A stretch of DNA of 37,758 bases from Promethearchaeota archaeon. Its GTDB lineage: Archaea; Asgardarchaeota; Lokiarchaeia; Sigyniarchaeales; SOKP01. A program made the translations under genes and the position numbers. Position 1 is the first letter of the stretch; every line of letters starts with the position of its first letter. Of the stretch, positions 9,318 to 17,162 are shown piece by piece. Where the stretch lies: contig JAHLWH010000019.1 of the NCBI GenBank assembly GCA_019058015.1, positions 1-37,758 of the forward strand, written 5' to 3'. The notes below the pieces were generated by a model, which was not told the DNA's origin, did no database searches, and saw only the letters and a list, made by a program, of their open reading frames with translations.

Positions 9318-9722
9318 TTAGACCGTCATGCCACCATCAATAGACAAGCTTATTCCAGTGCAAAATTTATTGAGAGCAAGAAATAGCACACCTTCTGCAA
9401 TTTCTTCGGGTGATCCTAACCTTCCCAAAAGTTGGCGTGCAATAAATTGACTTCTTGGTTCCTCAGGATGTTCAAATTTTGCTAATCGTTTAGCTAGAGA
9501 AGGTGTATCAGTTGTACCTGGGCAAATACAGTTTACTCTTATTCGATCTTCGATATAATCAATAGCCATAGCTCTCGTCATGGATAACACTGTACCTTTA
9601 GATGCAGTATACGCAGTTCTTTCCTTAACTCCTTTAAATGCAACAGATGAAGCATTATTTATTATTGTTCCTTTAGTTTTTTTCAAATAATGAATAGCAT
9701 ATTTTGATACTAAATAAATAAA
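9318..9722 (-). pseudogene. 5'-truncated SDR gene (duplicate of the 11096-11842 SDR)
   Basis: Only the C-terminal part of the operon SDR is present, matching that protein from about residue 116 to the end. The Tyr-x3-Lys and C-terminal GGM segments are retained, but the whole cofactor-binding TGxxxGIG half is missing, so it cannot bind NAD(P). The DNA is close to the intact copy: I count 5 differences over the 60 bases aligned from 9331 and 11109, all transitions. The open frame runs on to 9770, but its first 16 codons are antisense to an M24 peptidase remnant, so they are accidental. It is a recent broken duplicate. Confidence 0.85.
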
Positions 9723-9863
9723 TCTATTAATCAGATGATTATTTATATTGAAGTTTGGCAAAATTTTCAAAATTTTGGCTTACTTGGAATTGAAGATTGT
9801 ATTACAATTATCAATACTGATTGCGAAAGGCTTTCGAGCCTTGACAAGAATATTTTTATTTAA
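9723..9863 (+). pseudogene. 3' remnant of an M24 peptidase gene
   Basis: Translating the + strand in the frame ending with the TAA at 9861-9863 gives about 45 residues that match the last part of the M24 protein encoded at 6433-7557. They include IEVWQNFQNFGLLGIEDC (intact gene: IEIWQNFKNQGLIGVEDC) and end with CERLSSLDKNIFI. Everything 5' of the metal-ligand Glu region is gone. The fragment joins the truncated SDR head to head at about 9720, in the orientation opposite to the intact M24 gene. The upstream edge is approximate because similarity fades around 9714-9729. Confidence 0.82.
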
Positions 9864-9895
9864 TAAAATTCTAAATTTAGAAAGTTAATTTTAAT

Positions 9896-11020
9896 TTATC
9901 CAGAATAATTATTCTGAATTACATGTTCTAAGCCTTCTATTATGCTCTTAGTTCCTTTTGTTTGATAAATTTCCATTAAGTCTTCAATATTAGCAGTTTT
10001 TCCCATTTTTGCAGATAAATAACCAAGAAGTATAGTGGAGATTGCCGATCTCGCTTGTTCAGGAGTAAATTCAGGCTCTTTATCTTCTAGAATACAATTA
10101 ATGAAATGTGAATCTTCAATTCGAGAAGAAATTTCATAATATTTAGGATAAGGTCCATGTTCAATTTTAGGTTCATACCAAATTCCAGAGTTTTTTCTGA
10201 AATCTTCATGAGTTGAATTAATTTTAACTGGATTTTTCCAAGCATGATTTTCTAAAATTGTTCCTTTTGTTCCATATATTTCTAAACTATTAGTTGGAGG
10301 AGTAACAACACAAAAGCTAACGACTGTTTCTGCGATTACTTTATTTTTATATTTTAAAAAAATCATTGCATTATCTTCTGCTTTTTCATTAAGGCTCGTA
10401 CATTGTTTTGTTAACCAGCAATAAGCAGATTCTACTTCATCATTCAATATCCAATTCATTGTAGCAAATTTATGAGCTCCCATATCCATTAAGCAACCTC
10501 CACCAGCCATAATTAGATGACCTTTCCAAGATTTAGGATCTAAAAGTGCTGGAATTTCATTAACGCCTTCATAAGAACGAACCAAAAACACATTTCCAAT
10601 CAATCCGTTCTGAACTGCTTCCATTATATATTTATGAGCAGGTAAAAATCTATGGTTCTCTGCAATCATAAATTTAACACTTGCTTTTTTAGTCGCCTTA
10701 ATCATTTTGTCACAACCTTCTAATGTTGTAGCCATTGGTTTTTCACAAAGAATATGTTTTCCAGCTTCAGCAGCAGTTATTACCATTTTTTCGTGAAGAT
10801 AGTGCGGCATCATTAAAAGAATTGCATCAATATCGCTATTAAGAAATTTTTCATAAGTTGGGAATGCAGTTAATTTAAATTTTTTAGCGTTTATTTTCGA
10901 TTTCTTCTTATCAGCGTCATAAATTGACATTAATTTAATTTTCGGGTTGCTTTTACAAGCATTACTATGAATTCTCCATGCTTCACCACATCCAACAATA
11001 CCTAATTTAACAAAATCCAT
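9896..11020 (-). CDS. Gfo/Idh/MocA-family oxidoreductase (copy 2)
   Basis: This 374-residue protein has the same layout as copy 1: a Rossmann glycine loop near residues 8-12, a CEKPMATTLE segment carrying the catalytic Lys, and MAGGGCLMDMGAHK in the substrate domain. I start it at the ATG at 11020 because AAAGGA precedes it at good spacing and copy 1 begins with the same MDFVK. The longer frame from 11041 has no such support. It is the last gene of the KDG kinase operon, 75 bases after the SDR. It is probably an NAD(P)-dependent dehydrogenase for a sugar or sugar acid; the substrate is not known. Confidence 0.9.
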   Translation of the reverse strand: MDFVKLGIVGCGEAWRIHSNACKSNPKIKLMSIYDADKKKSKINAKKFKLTAFPTYEKFLNSDIDAILLMMPHYLHEKMVITAAEAGKHILCEKPMATTLEGCDKMIKATKKASVKFMIAENHRFLPAHKYIMEAVQNGLIGNVFLVRSYEGVNEIPALLDPKSWKGHLIMAGGGCLMDMGAHKFATMNWILNDEVESAYCWLTKQCTSLNEKAEDNAMIFLKYKNKVIAETVVSFCVVTPPTNSLEIYGTKGTILENHAWKNPVKINSTHEDFRKNSGIWYEPKIEHGPYPKYYEISSRIEDSHFINCILEDKEPEFTPEQARSAISTILLGYLSAKMGKTANIEDLMEIYQTKGTKSIIEGLEHVIQNNYSG

Positions 11021-11095
11021 AATATTTTCCTTTAAAAACATTCATATTCAAAAATAAATTTAATTAAAAATTATTTCTAGTTTTATAGTATCTCT

Positions 11096-11842
11096 TTAAA
11101 TTATCATGCCACCATCAACAGACAGGCTTATTCCAGTGCAAAATTCATTGAGAACAAGAAATAACACACCCTTCGCAATTTCTTCGGGTTTTCCTAGCCT
11201 TCCTAAAGGTTGGCGTGCAATGAATTGGCGTCTTGCTTCTTCAGGATCATCAAATTTTGCTAATCGTTTAGCCAGAGAAGAAGTATCAGTTGTACCTGGG
11301 CAAATACAATTTACTCTTATTCGATCTTCGATATAATCAATAGCCATGGCTCTCGTCATGGATAATACTGCACCTTTAGATGCGGTGTATGCAGCTCTTT
11401 CCTTGACTCCTTTTAATGCAACGGATGAAGCATTATTTACTATTGTTCCTTTAGTTTTTTTTAAATAAGGAATAGCATATTTCGATATTAAATAAATCCC
11501 ACGTACATTTACAGCCATTGTTTTATCCCAATCTTCAGTAGAAATATTGTCTATTCTCCCTGGAAGTACAATACCTGCATTATTAAAAAGAATATCAATT
11601 TTTCCATATTTTTCAATTGTTTTTATTATAATTCTCTTAGCATCTTCTTCTTTCGAAACATCCCCTTGAATAAAAATAGCATCACCACCCGAACTTTTAA
11701 TGGTATTCACAACTTTTAAAGAAGACTCAGATAAAGAGTTGCAACAAACTTTGGATCCTTCTTTAGCAAATAAGACAGCTGTTGCCCTTCCAATGCCCGC
11801 TCCCGCTCCAGTAATAATAGATACTTTTCCTTCCAATTTCAT
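11096..11842 (-). CDS. SDR-family oxidoreductase of the KDG operon
   Basis: The 248-residue protein carries TGAGAGIG (11-18), NNAG (87-90), Asn112, Ser139/140, Tyr152 and Lys156, and ends with DGGM. Residues after the second strand (Asn35-Ser36) are not acidic, which leans toward NADP. A strong ribosome binding site (GGAGGG) precedes the ATG. It follows the BKACE gene by 32 bases, so it likely acts on a sugar acid or keto acid in the same pathway. A truncated copy of its 3' part lies at 9318-9722. Confidence 0.9.
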   Translation of the reverse strand: MKLEGKVSIITGAGAGIGRATAVLFAKEGSKVCCNSLSESSLKVVNTIKSSGGDAIFIQGDVSKEEDAKRIIIKTIEKYGKIDILFNNAGIVLPGRIDNISTEDWDKTMAVNVRGIYLISKYAIPYLKKTKGTIVNNASSVALKGVKERAAYTASKGAVLSMTRAMAIDYIEDRIRVNCICPGTTDTSSLAKRLAKFDDPEEARRQFIARQPLGRLGKPEEIAKGVLFLVLNEFCTGISLSVDGGMII

Positions 11843-11874
11843 TATTTTCCCTCCTGTTATTAAAAATAGATTAA

Positions 11875-12672
11875 TTATAACTCAATAATTTTTCGCGCTT
11901 CAGAAGGATCAGCTACATCACGGCCCATTTCTTTACAAATTCTCACCATTCGAGCTACTAATTCCGCATTATTTTTTGCGGGAACTTCTTTCCTTATGAA
12001 AGGATAATCTTCAGTTCCAACACGAACATTCCCACCATGTGAAATAGCTAAGGTGGCGATTTTTGTTTGTTTTTCTCCCATAACACTAATAGTATGTAAG
12101 CAATTTTCTGGCATATATTTTATCCGATGTAAATATTCATCAGCTGTAGGAGGAGACCATGTGCCGCCAGCCCAGTTAAAAAATAATGTTAAGACATGAG
12201 GACTTTCAATTAAACCTTTCTCTATTAAATAGTTCAAATTCCAATATGATCCCGTGTGCCATACTTCCCACTCAGGTTTAATGTTAAACTCTCTACATTT
12301 TATACAATATTCTTCCAATTCTTCTAGAGAGTGAATTCGATTCAAGTTCACTTGGGTAAAATGTTCATCATGATGATTCAATATAATAGAAAGCATATCT
12401 GGTCTTGCTTCAAAATCTCCTTTTCTATCAGGGATAATATCACTAGACATACCTCCTTGAATTATTACATCACATTGTTCTCTAATTTTATTTACAATTT
12501 CAACCTCTTCTCCTCTAGGAAGATGTACATGAGCTATAGCAGCACCTGCCTCATAGCATTCTACTACATCTTGGATTAATGCATCAGTAGTTTCAGCCCA
12601 ATTTTTAACGTTTGGATAAATCCAAGAATTTGCAGTTGTAGCAGTTAAAATTAATTTTTCATATTCTTTCAT
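11875..12672 (-). CDS. BKACE (DUF849) beta-keto acid cleavage enzyme
   Basis: The 265-residue TIM-barrel-type protein starts near the family pattern with ILTATTANSW and has the metal-binding HVH pair (His48, His50) in AAIAHVHLPRG. VRVGTEDY near the C-terminus is typical of the family. BKACE enzymes use Zn to condense a beta-keto acid with acetyl-CoA, releasing acetoacetate and a new acyl-CoA; 3-keto-5-aminohexanoate is one known substrate among several. I choose the ATG at 12672, preceded by GGTGAT, over a TTG at 12687 that overlaps the aldolase gene. Its place directly after a KDPG aldolase is unusual and suggests a keto-acid substrate derived from sugar breakdown. Confidence 0.85.
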   Translation of the reverse strand: MKEYEKLILTATTANSWIYPNVKNWAETTDALIQDVVECYEAGAAIAHVHLPRGEEVEIVNKIREQCDVIIQGGMSSDIIPDRKGDFEARPDMLSIILNHHDEHFTQVNLNRIHSLEELEEYCIKCREFNIKPEWEVWHTGSYWNLNYLIEKGLIESPHVLTLFFNWAGGTWSPPTADEYLHRIKYMPENCLHTISVMGEKQTKIATLAISHGGNVRVGTEDYPFIRKEVPAKNNAELVARMVRICKEMGRDVADPSEARKIIEL

Positions 12673-12679
12673 TACTTTA

Positions 12680-13363
12680 TCACCCAATTTTTTGTTTTTT
12701 GAATTTTTTAATTAATGCTAATGTTCTAGCTATATTTCCTTCGATTTTTTCCCAATTTTCGGATTCAATATACTCTTTCGTTATTAATTTAGAGCCAATA
12801 CCAAGTGCAATGACTCCTGCATCAAACCATGCAATAATATTTTCTTCGTTTATATCAACTCCTCCAGTTGGCATTAATTTTAGCCAAGGCATTGGTGCTA
12901 ATATGGCTTTAGCAAATTTTGGGCCACCTAATTCACCAGCTGGAAAAATTTTAATTATTTCACATCCCAACTCCTCTGCTTTTGATATTTCAGAAGGTGT
13001 TCCGCAACCTGGACAATAGGGAATTCTTCTTCTATTACAAAGTTTGGCGATAGATGGATTTAATAATGGACCTACTACAAAGCTGGCTCCGTTGTTAATA
13101 TAAAGAGCAGCAGTATAAGGTTCAATAACCGATCCAACTCCAAAAATTAACTGTGGTTTTTCTTTTTCAAAATATTTAACAAGTTTTGTGAAAACATCAT
13201 AAGCAAAATCACCTCTATTTGTAAATTCAACAATCTTCCCACCACCTTTTGCAATACTCTCAACTATTTTTCGAGCAATGTCAAAATTCTTATTATAAAA
13301 TACTGGTACAAGACCTTGCTCAACAATTGTGTTATATACTTCCAAACTTGAAAATCTTGCCAA
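12680..13363 (-). CDS. eda: KDPG/KHG aldolase
   Basis: The 227-residue protein is a class I aldolase with a GLVPVF opening (18-23), the proton-shuttle glutamate in KIVEFTNRG (Glu46), the Schiff-base lysine in IIKIFPAG (Lys138) and the phosphate-binding PTGGVD (165-170). It splits 2-keto-3-deoxy-6-phosphogluconate (or a related acid) into pyruvate and glyceraldehyde 3-phosphate. The gene starts at a TTG; no ATG fits the N-terminus, and the upstream ribosome binding site is weak. It lies 22 bases after the KDG kinase gene, which makes its substrate, the semi-phosphorylative Entner-Doudoroff route. Confidence 0.88.
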   Translation of the reverse strand: MARFSSLEVYNTIVEQGLVPVFYNKNFDIARKIVESIAKGGGKIVEFTNRGDFAYDVFTKLVKYFEKEKPQLIFGVGSVIEPYTAALYINNGASFVVGPLLNPSIAKLCNRRRIPYCPGCGTPSEISKAEELGCEIIKIFPAGELGGPKFAKAILAPMPWLKLMPTGGVDINEENIIAWFDAGVIALGIGSKLITKEYIESENWEKIEGNIARTLALIKKFKKQKIG

Positions 13364-13385
13364 AATTAATCACATTTTTAATTAA

Positions 13386-14423
13386 TTATCTAGAGACACG
13401 CCCAGAAGTGTCTCCTCCCATCAATTTAAGAACTTCATCAATAGACACTAAATTAAAATCTCCATATATTGTATGTTTTAAACATGACGCTGATACTGCA
13501 AAATTTAATATTTTTTGATAATCATCTTTATACTTTAGAAATCCAAAGATTATACCTGCAGCGAAGGAATCGCCTCCACCAACTCGGTCTACTATTTGAG
13601 TTATGTCATATTTTGGTCCAATATATAATCTGTCTCCATTAAAAAGACCACCTGACCAAGTATTATGACTCGCAGATATTGAACCTCGTAAAGTTATTGC
13701 TATATTTTTCAAATTTGGAAATTTTTTCATCAATTGTTCTCCTACAAATTTATATTTTTGTGCATTTATTTTCCCAGAGGATATGTCAGTTTCTGGTGTC
13801 TTAATACTAAAGACTTTATCTGCATCCTCTTCATTCCCAATTGCAAGGTCGCAGTAATTAACAAGTTCTGACATAATATCAGATGGTTTTTTTCCATATT
13901 TCCATAATTTACTTCTATAATTTAAATCACAAGAAATAAAAACTCCTTTATTTTTTGCTACTTTTACTGCTTCGAGACAAATATCTGCTAAATTTTGTGA
14001 AATTGCTGGAGTAATCCCTGTCCAATGAAACCAATTTATTTCTTCAAAAATTTTATCCCATTCAAACATACCAATTTTAGCAGTTGAAATAGATGAATTC
14101 GCTCGATCATAAATCACCTTACTTCCTCGGGTTGAGGCTCCTTTCTCAAGATAATATATACCAAGCCGATCTCCACCCCTTATAATTTTATTAGTATTAA
14201 CACCATACTGACGTAAAAATTGAATACATGCATCTCCAATTTCATTTTGAGGCAATCTTGTCACATAATATACGGGGATGCCAAAATTCGCCAATGATAC
14301 AGCTACATTAGCTTCTCCTCCGCCATAGATTACTTCAAATGATCTAGCTTGTATAAAACGCAAATAACTTGGAGGTGAAAGTCTAAGCATTATTTCTCCA
14401 AAAGTAACAACTTTTTCATTCAC
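13386..14423 (-). CDS. kdgK: PfkB-family 2-keto-3-deoxygluconate kinase
   Basis: The 345-residue ribokinase-fold protein has the sugar-binding GGGEANVA loop (34-41), characteristic of KDG kinases, and the phosphoryl-transfer motif GGGDSFAAG with catalytic Asp285. It should convert 2-keto-3-deoxygluconate to the 6-phosphate with ATP in the cytosol. As first gene of the minus-strand operon (kinase, aldolase, BKACE, SDR, Gfo/Idh), it points to degradation of uronic or aldonic acids. Its neighbours make KDG kinase more likely than other PfkB sugars. The promoter must lie in the AT-rich gap just above 14423. Confidence 0.85.
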   Translation of the reverse strand: MNEKVVTFGEIMLRLSPPSYLRFIQARSFEVIYGGGEANVAVSLANFGIPVYYVTRLPQNEIGDACIQFLRQYGVNTNKIIRGGDRLGIYYLEKGASTRGSKVIYDRANSSISTAKIGMFEWDKIFEEINWFHWTGITPAISQNLADICLEAVKVAKNKGVFISCDLNYRSKLWKYGKKPSDIMSELVNYCDLAIGNEEDADKVFSIKTPETDISSGKINAQKYKFVGEQLMKKFPNLKNIAITLRGSISASHNTWSGGLFNGDRLYIGPKYDITQIVDRVGGGDSFAAGIIFGFLKYKDDYQKILNFAVSASCLKHTIYGDFNLVSIDEVLKLMGGDTSGRVSR

Positions 14424-14807
14424 ATTAATTCTCTCTTTGATGGTTTGATCTTTAAATTAATGGTTTTTTTAAATTGCTTTAATATATTTTAATGACATTT
14501 TGAAATATTAAATCCTTTTATTTAAATTTTTAATAAAAGATAAAAAAAGTAAAAATGATCGATTCTATCTTACATTAACTTAACAAAATTAACAGTATGA
14601 ACGTAATAACGGTATCTTCTGATTCTTTTGCTATCCTTAAAAATTCATTTGCTTTATATTGCTTAAATCCTTTTTACAAATAAAATTTTTAAAATATTCT
14701 TAAATAGAAATATAAAATAATGAAGGAAAACAAATACTCATTTTTGATATATTAAAAAAAAAAAAACAATAAAATAAGAAATATAAAAATTAAATTTTTC
14801 CAAAAAA
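14424..14807. other. Intergenic stretch, 384 bases, no gene
   Basis: This is very AT-rich DNA between the Cys-rich small gene and the KDG kinase gene, both on the minus strand. I see no open frame with family-like content, no RNA gene and no repeat. It must hold the promoter of the sugar-acid operon. On the minus strand, TTTAAATA-like and AAATATAT-like boxes lie about 60-110 bases above the kinase start, but none is clear enough to call. A 13-A run near the 14754 end is listed separately. Confidence 0.5.
14754..14766 (-). terminator. T13 tract downstream of the Cys-rich gene
   Basis: A run of 13 A on the + strand reads as T13 on the minus strand, about 42 bases past the stop codon of the Cys-rich gene at 14808-15086. 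A hairpin-free T-tract is the standard archaeal termination signal, so this probably ends that transcript. Confidence 0.5.
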
Positions 14808-15086
14808 TTAAGAATCTAATTGCTTTTGGAGATCAATATAAATCGGAATTTCTTTCCCTTTCTCTTCTACAACTACCTTTAATAATCCATCCTCAATGGC
14901 TGTACTAATTGGAACAATAGGGGCTTTTTTCTTTTCAGATTTCGTTCCCTTTGCGAGCATTCCCTTATTAGCTAAACAGGTATGCTCTTCATCATAAAGG
15001 TAACATTTTGAACAACAGAATCCAACAGGCATATGTCCTACTATTGAACATTTATCGTAATTATCACAATTACAATTATTACACAT
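14808..15086 (-). CDS. Small Cys-rich protein (probable metal-binding), unknown family
   Basis: The 92-residue protein has an N-terminal half packed with cysteines: CNNCNC at 2-7, KCS at 12-14, then GFCCSKC and a later Cys at about residue 37. This suggests one or two zinc or Fe-S sites. The C-terminal half has a basic linker with KSEKKK, followed by a short beta-rich segment. A strong ribosome binding site (AGAGGAG) precedes the ATG. A shorter paralog with the same Cys spacing follows upstream at 15173-15343. I do not recognise the family and assign no function. Confidence 0.7.
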   Translation of the reverse strand: MCNNCNCDNYDKCSIVGHMPVGFCCSKCYLYDEEHTCLANKGMLAKGTKSEKKKAPIVPISTAIEDGLLKVVVEEKGKEIPIYIDLQKQLDS

Positions 15087-15172
15087 TTTTTTTACTCCTC
15101 TTTTACTTATGATGAATTTCTCTTATTTTTTCTGTTCCTTTAGTACGTATTTCCCTGCTCAAGATAAATTGT

Positions 15173-15343
15173 TTAAGACTCGAAAATGTCTAGAAATTGA
15201 TCTACTGTTTTCTCGATTCCTCTTGAACATTTCGAAGGAAGTGTTGCATCGTAACAAACGCATAAGTTGCAACAAAATCCATAAGGTTGGTAACCGACTA
15301 CGGAACATTTTTCTTGATTTTCACAATAACAATTATTACACAT
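15173..15343 (-). CDS. Small Cys-rich protein, 56 residues, paralog of 14808-15086
   Basis: A 56-codon frame starts at the ATG at 15343 and ends with TAA at 15173-15175. Its first 32 residues align with the neighbour at 14808: CNNCYC versus CNNCNC, KCSVVGYQPYGFCC versus KCSIVGHMPVGFCC, and a shared YD after the fourth Cys group. A further Cys lies at residue 39. The C-terminus is unrelated and short. The conserved cysteine pattern across two tandem genes argues it is real rather than chance. The upstream ribosome binding site is weak. Its function is unknown, with metal binding likely. Confidence 0.7.
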   Translation of the reverse strand: MCNNCYCENQEKCSVVGYQPYGFCCNLCVCYDATLPSKCSRGIEKTVDQFLDIFES

Positions 15344-15905
15344 TTTTACATCATTTTTAAAATTTTTTTTGTTGTGATATTAAAATCAAAATTTTTCACT
15401 AATGATATATTACGATAAATGAGTATTTAAATATGATCATTTTTTGCAATTTCTTTAAATAAGAATTTCATTCTCCTACTTTTTGTCACTTCTTATTATT
15501 GTCTAAGATCAAAATAAAATATTTCGAATTTATATCTAAATTTAATATTCTGGATCACAAACTTTTAAGAATTCTGATTAATAAATTAATCATTTCTTGT
15601 TAAATTAAGATATCTTCATAATAAAATGATCGAAATAGATCAAATATTAAACATGAATTAAAAGAATTCATAATAAAAATGGAAAATGGCTGTAAGATAA
15701 TATAAAATTTAATGAAAAAATTATAAGGAAATTTAATAAGAGAGAAATGAATACGCAATAAATTGAATATTAATTTTACAATTCCCTCTATCGATTATCA
15801 AATTTAAAATTTCTCCTTAATTTAATAGTCTTTAATGAAGTGATTGTGTGAAAAGTAGAAAATAAATATCAATTAATATGAAAAAAAAGTTAAAAAATCG
15901 AATTT
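15344..15905. other. Intergenic stretch, 562 bases, no gene recognised
   Basis: Very AT-rich DNA with frequent stops in all frames. I see no tRNA-like, CRISPR-like or repeated structure. It contains the region upstream of the 56-codon Cys-rich gene and downstream of the FMN-reductase-like gene. A decayed gene without surviving similarity cannot be excluded. Confidence 0.5.
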
Positions 15906-16490
15906 TTAATTAAGTTTTTTTAACAGCCAAGCCATATTTTTCCCTAAATTCTCAAAAGTTTTTTTACCTTCTTTATCATCCTCTACTTCACCTGGTTCTA
16001 ATCCGAAACCCATGTTCCAATAGCTTGAACCTGGCACTATCATTTGGTTTATTAAAAAGAAGTAGTTAATTGCGCTCATAACCTGAGTTGCTCCGGCTCT
16101 TCTTACGGCAATAACAGCTGCACCCACTTTTCTTTTAAGCATATCACCATTTACCTTAGCTACTAGCCCTGCTCTGTCAATTAAAGCTTTTATTGGAGCT
16201 GTTACATTACTGAAAAATGTTGGAGACCCCATAATAATTCCATCTGCATCAAGCATCTTAGCAATATATTCGTTCATTTTATCGTCCTCAATACTACACC
16301 TTTTATTTTGATTTTCATCGCAAAGATAACACTCCCTACATTGGCTCAATTTCTCCATACCAATCCAAATTAACTCACACTTAATTTGTTCTTGCTCGAG
16401 CTCGTTCATCACCATTCGAAGGCAGTGATAAGTGTTTCCCTTTTCTCGAGGGCTTCCATTAAACAATACAACCTTTATTGCCTTTTCCAT
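15906..16490 (-). CDS. NAD(P)H-dependent FMN reductase / iron-sulfur flavoprotein-like
   Basis: The 194-residue flavodoxin-fold protein has the FMN phosphate loop NGSPREKGNT (about 10-19), a compact CRECYLC cysteine cluster at about 51-57 with a further Cys at about 65, and the flavin-side GSPTFFSNV motif. The Cys cluster resembles archaeal iron-sulfur flavoproteins, which carry FMN and a [4Fe-4S] cluster. It likely moves electrons between ferredoxin or NAD(P)H and small oxidants. A perfect ribosome binding site (AAGGTGATT) precedes the ATG. No operon partner is visible. Confidence 0.85.
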   Translation of the reverse strand: MEKAIKVVLFNGSPREKGNTYHCLRMVMNELEQEQIKCELIWIGMEKLSQCRECYLCDENQNKRCSIEDDKMNEYIAKMLDADGIIMGSPTFFSNVTAPIKALIDRAGLVAKVNGDMLKRKVGAAVIAVRRAGATQVMSAINYFFLINQMIVPGSSYWNMGFGLEPGEVEDDKEGKKTFENLGKNMAWLLKKLN

Positions 16491-16620
16491 ATAATCACCT
16501 TTTTCAATTACTTTATTCTATCATAGATAATTAAATTATATTTCGGTTTAAATTTCAAAACAAATTTATTAATGCGAATAATATAAATAATAATACAGCC
16601 ATTTACCTTCTTGAAGAAAT

Positions 16621-16788
16621 ATGACCGATATCTAATTTTCTGTATCTGAGGAATTATTAAAAAGGATGAAAAAATATCCCGAAATTAAATGGGATACTAT
16701 TGTGCAGGCTGCTGTAAAATATTATCTCGAAAAATTAGAAATTGCGGATAATAATAAAGAAATTGAATCGATGACAAAATTATCATGA
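16621..16788 (+). pseudogene. Broken ribbon-helix-helix (VapB/CopG-like) antitoxin
   Basis: Reading from the ATG at 16621, the fifth codon is TAA (16633-16635). The frame then continues with FSVSEELLKRMKKYPEIKW and AAVKYYLEKLE to a TGA at 16786-16788. The pattern of a short beta strand, then EELLKRMKKYPEIxW and a second helix, is that of VapB-type ribbon-helix-helix antitoxins. The stop removes the strand needed for DNA binding unless an internal start is used; the ATG at 16666 would give only about 40 residues. No matching toxin follows on the same strand. Likely a solitary, decayed antitoxin. Confidence 0.65.
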
Positions 16789-16835
16789 GTCATCTGAATC
16801 ATCTTAGAACGCATCAATTGAAAAAAAATTAATAA

Positions 16836-17162
16836 TTATACTACTAAATTTTTTTTATATTTTTTTAAAATTTTTACGATTTCTAATTCCGCTTCGGAGA
16901 TTCTATATTTTAAAGCAATATTTCTTTTTTTAAGTTCATCGATTATTTGCCATATTGATATACCCGCTATTTCCGCTGCTTTTCCCAAAGAAATTTTTTC
17001 ATCTATATAATCTTTAAGAGCATATTCAAGTTTTTCTTGAGCAATACTTTTCCATAATAATCGTCTTATCAATGAAGATTGCTCTTCTTTAAATAAATTT
17101 CGTAAATCATCAATTTCTTTTTTCAAATCATCAGGTATTACAATTGATATTTTATCTCCCAT
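16836..17162 (-). CDS. UPF0175-family antitoxin
   Basis: I start this gene at the ATG at 17162 (108 residues) because AAGGTGA lies just upstream. A longer frame from 17225 reads through the toxin gene. An N-terminal ribbon-helix-helix-like segment (ISIVIPDDLKKEIDDL) is followed by the UPF0175 helix-turn-helix signature ISLGKAAEIAGISIWQII and a basic C-terminus. Family members pair with DUF3368 PIN toxins, exactly what lies upstream. The start overlaps the toxin's end by 11 bases. The order here is toxin first, antitoxin second, so translational coupling probably sets their ratio. Confidence 0.85.
   Translation of the reverse strand: MGDKISIVIPDDLKKEIDDLRNLFKEEQSSLIRRLLWKSIAQEKLEYALKDYIDEKISLGKAAEIAGISIWQIIDELKKRNIALKYRISEAELEIVKILKKYKKNLVV

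Noticed and set aside
9723-9770. N-terminal extension (first 16 codons) of the open frame 9318-9770
   Set aside because: These codons are antisense to the M24 remnant and match nothing in the intact SDR; the frame is a junction artefact.
15109-15360. 83-codon open frame on the + strand
   Set aside because: It is the antisense of the 56-residue Cys-rich gene, whose cysteine pattern is shared with its neighbour; the + frame has no family-like features.
16666-16788. Functional short antitoxin from the internal ATG
   Set aside because: It would lack the N-terminal beta strand needed for DNA binding in ribbon-helix-helix proteins, and no ribosome binding site or toxin partner supports it.
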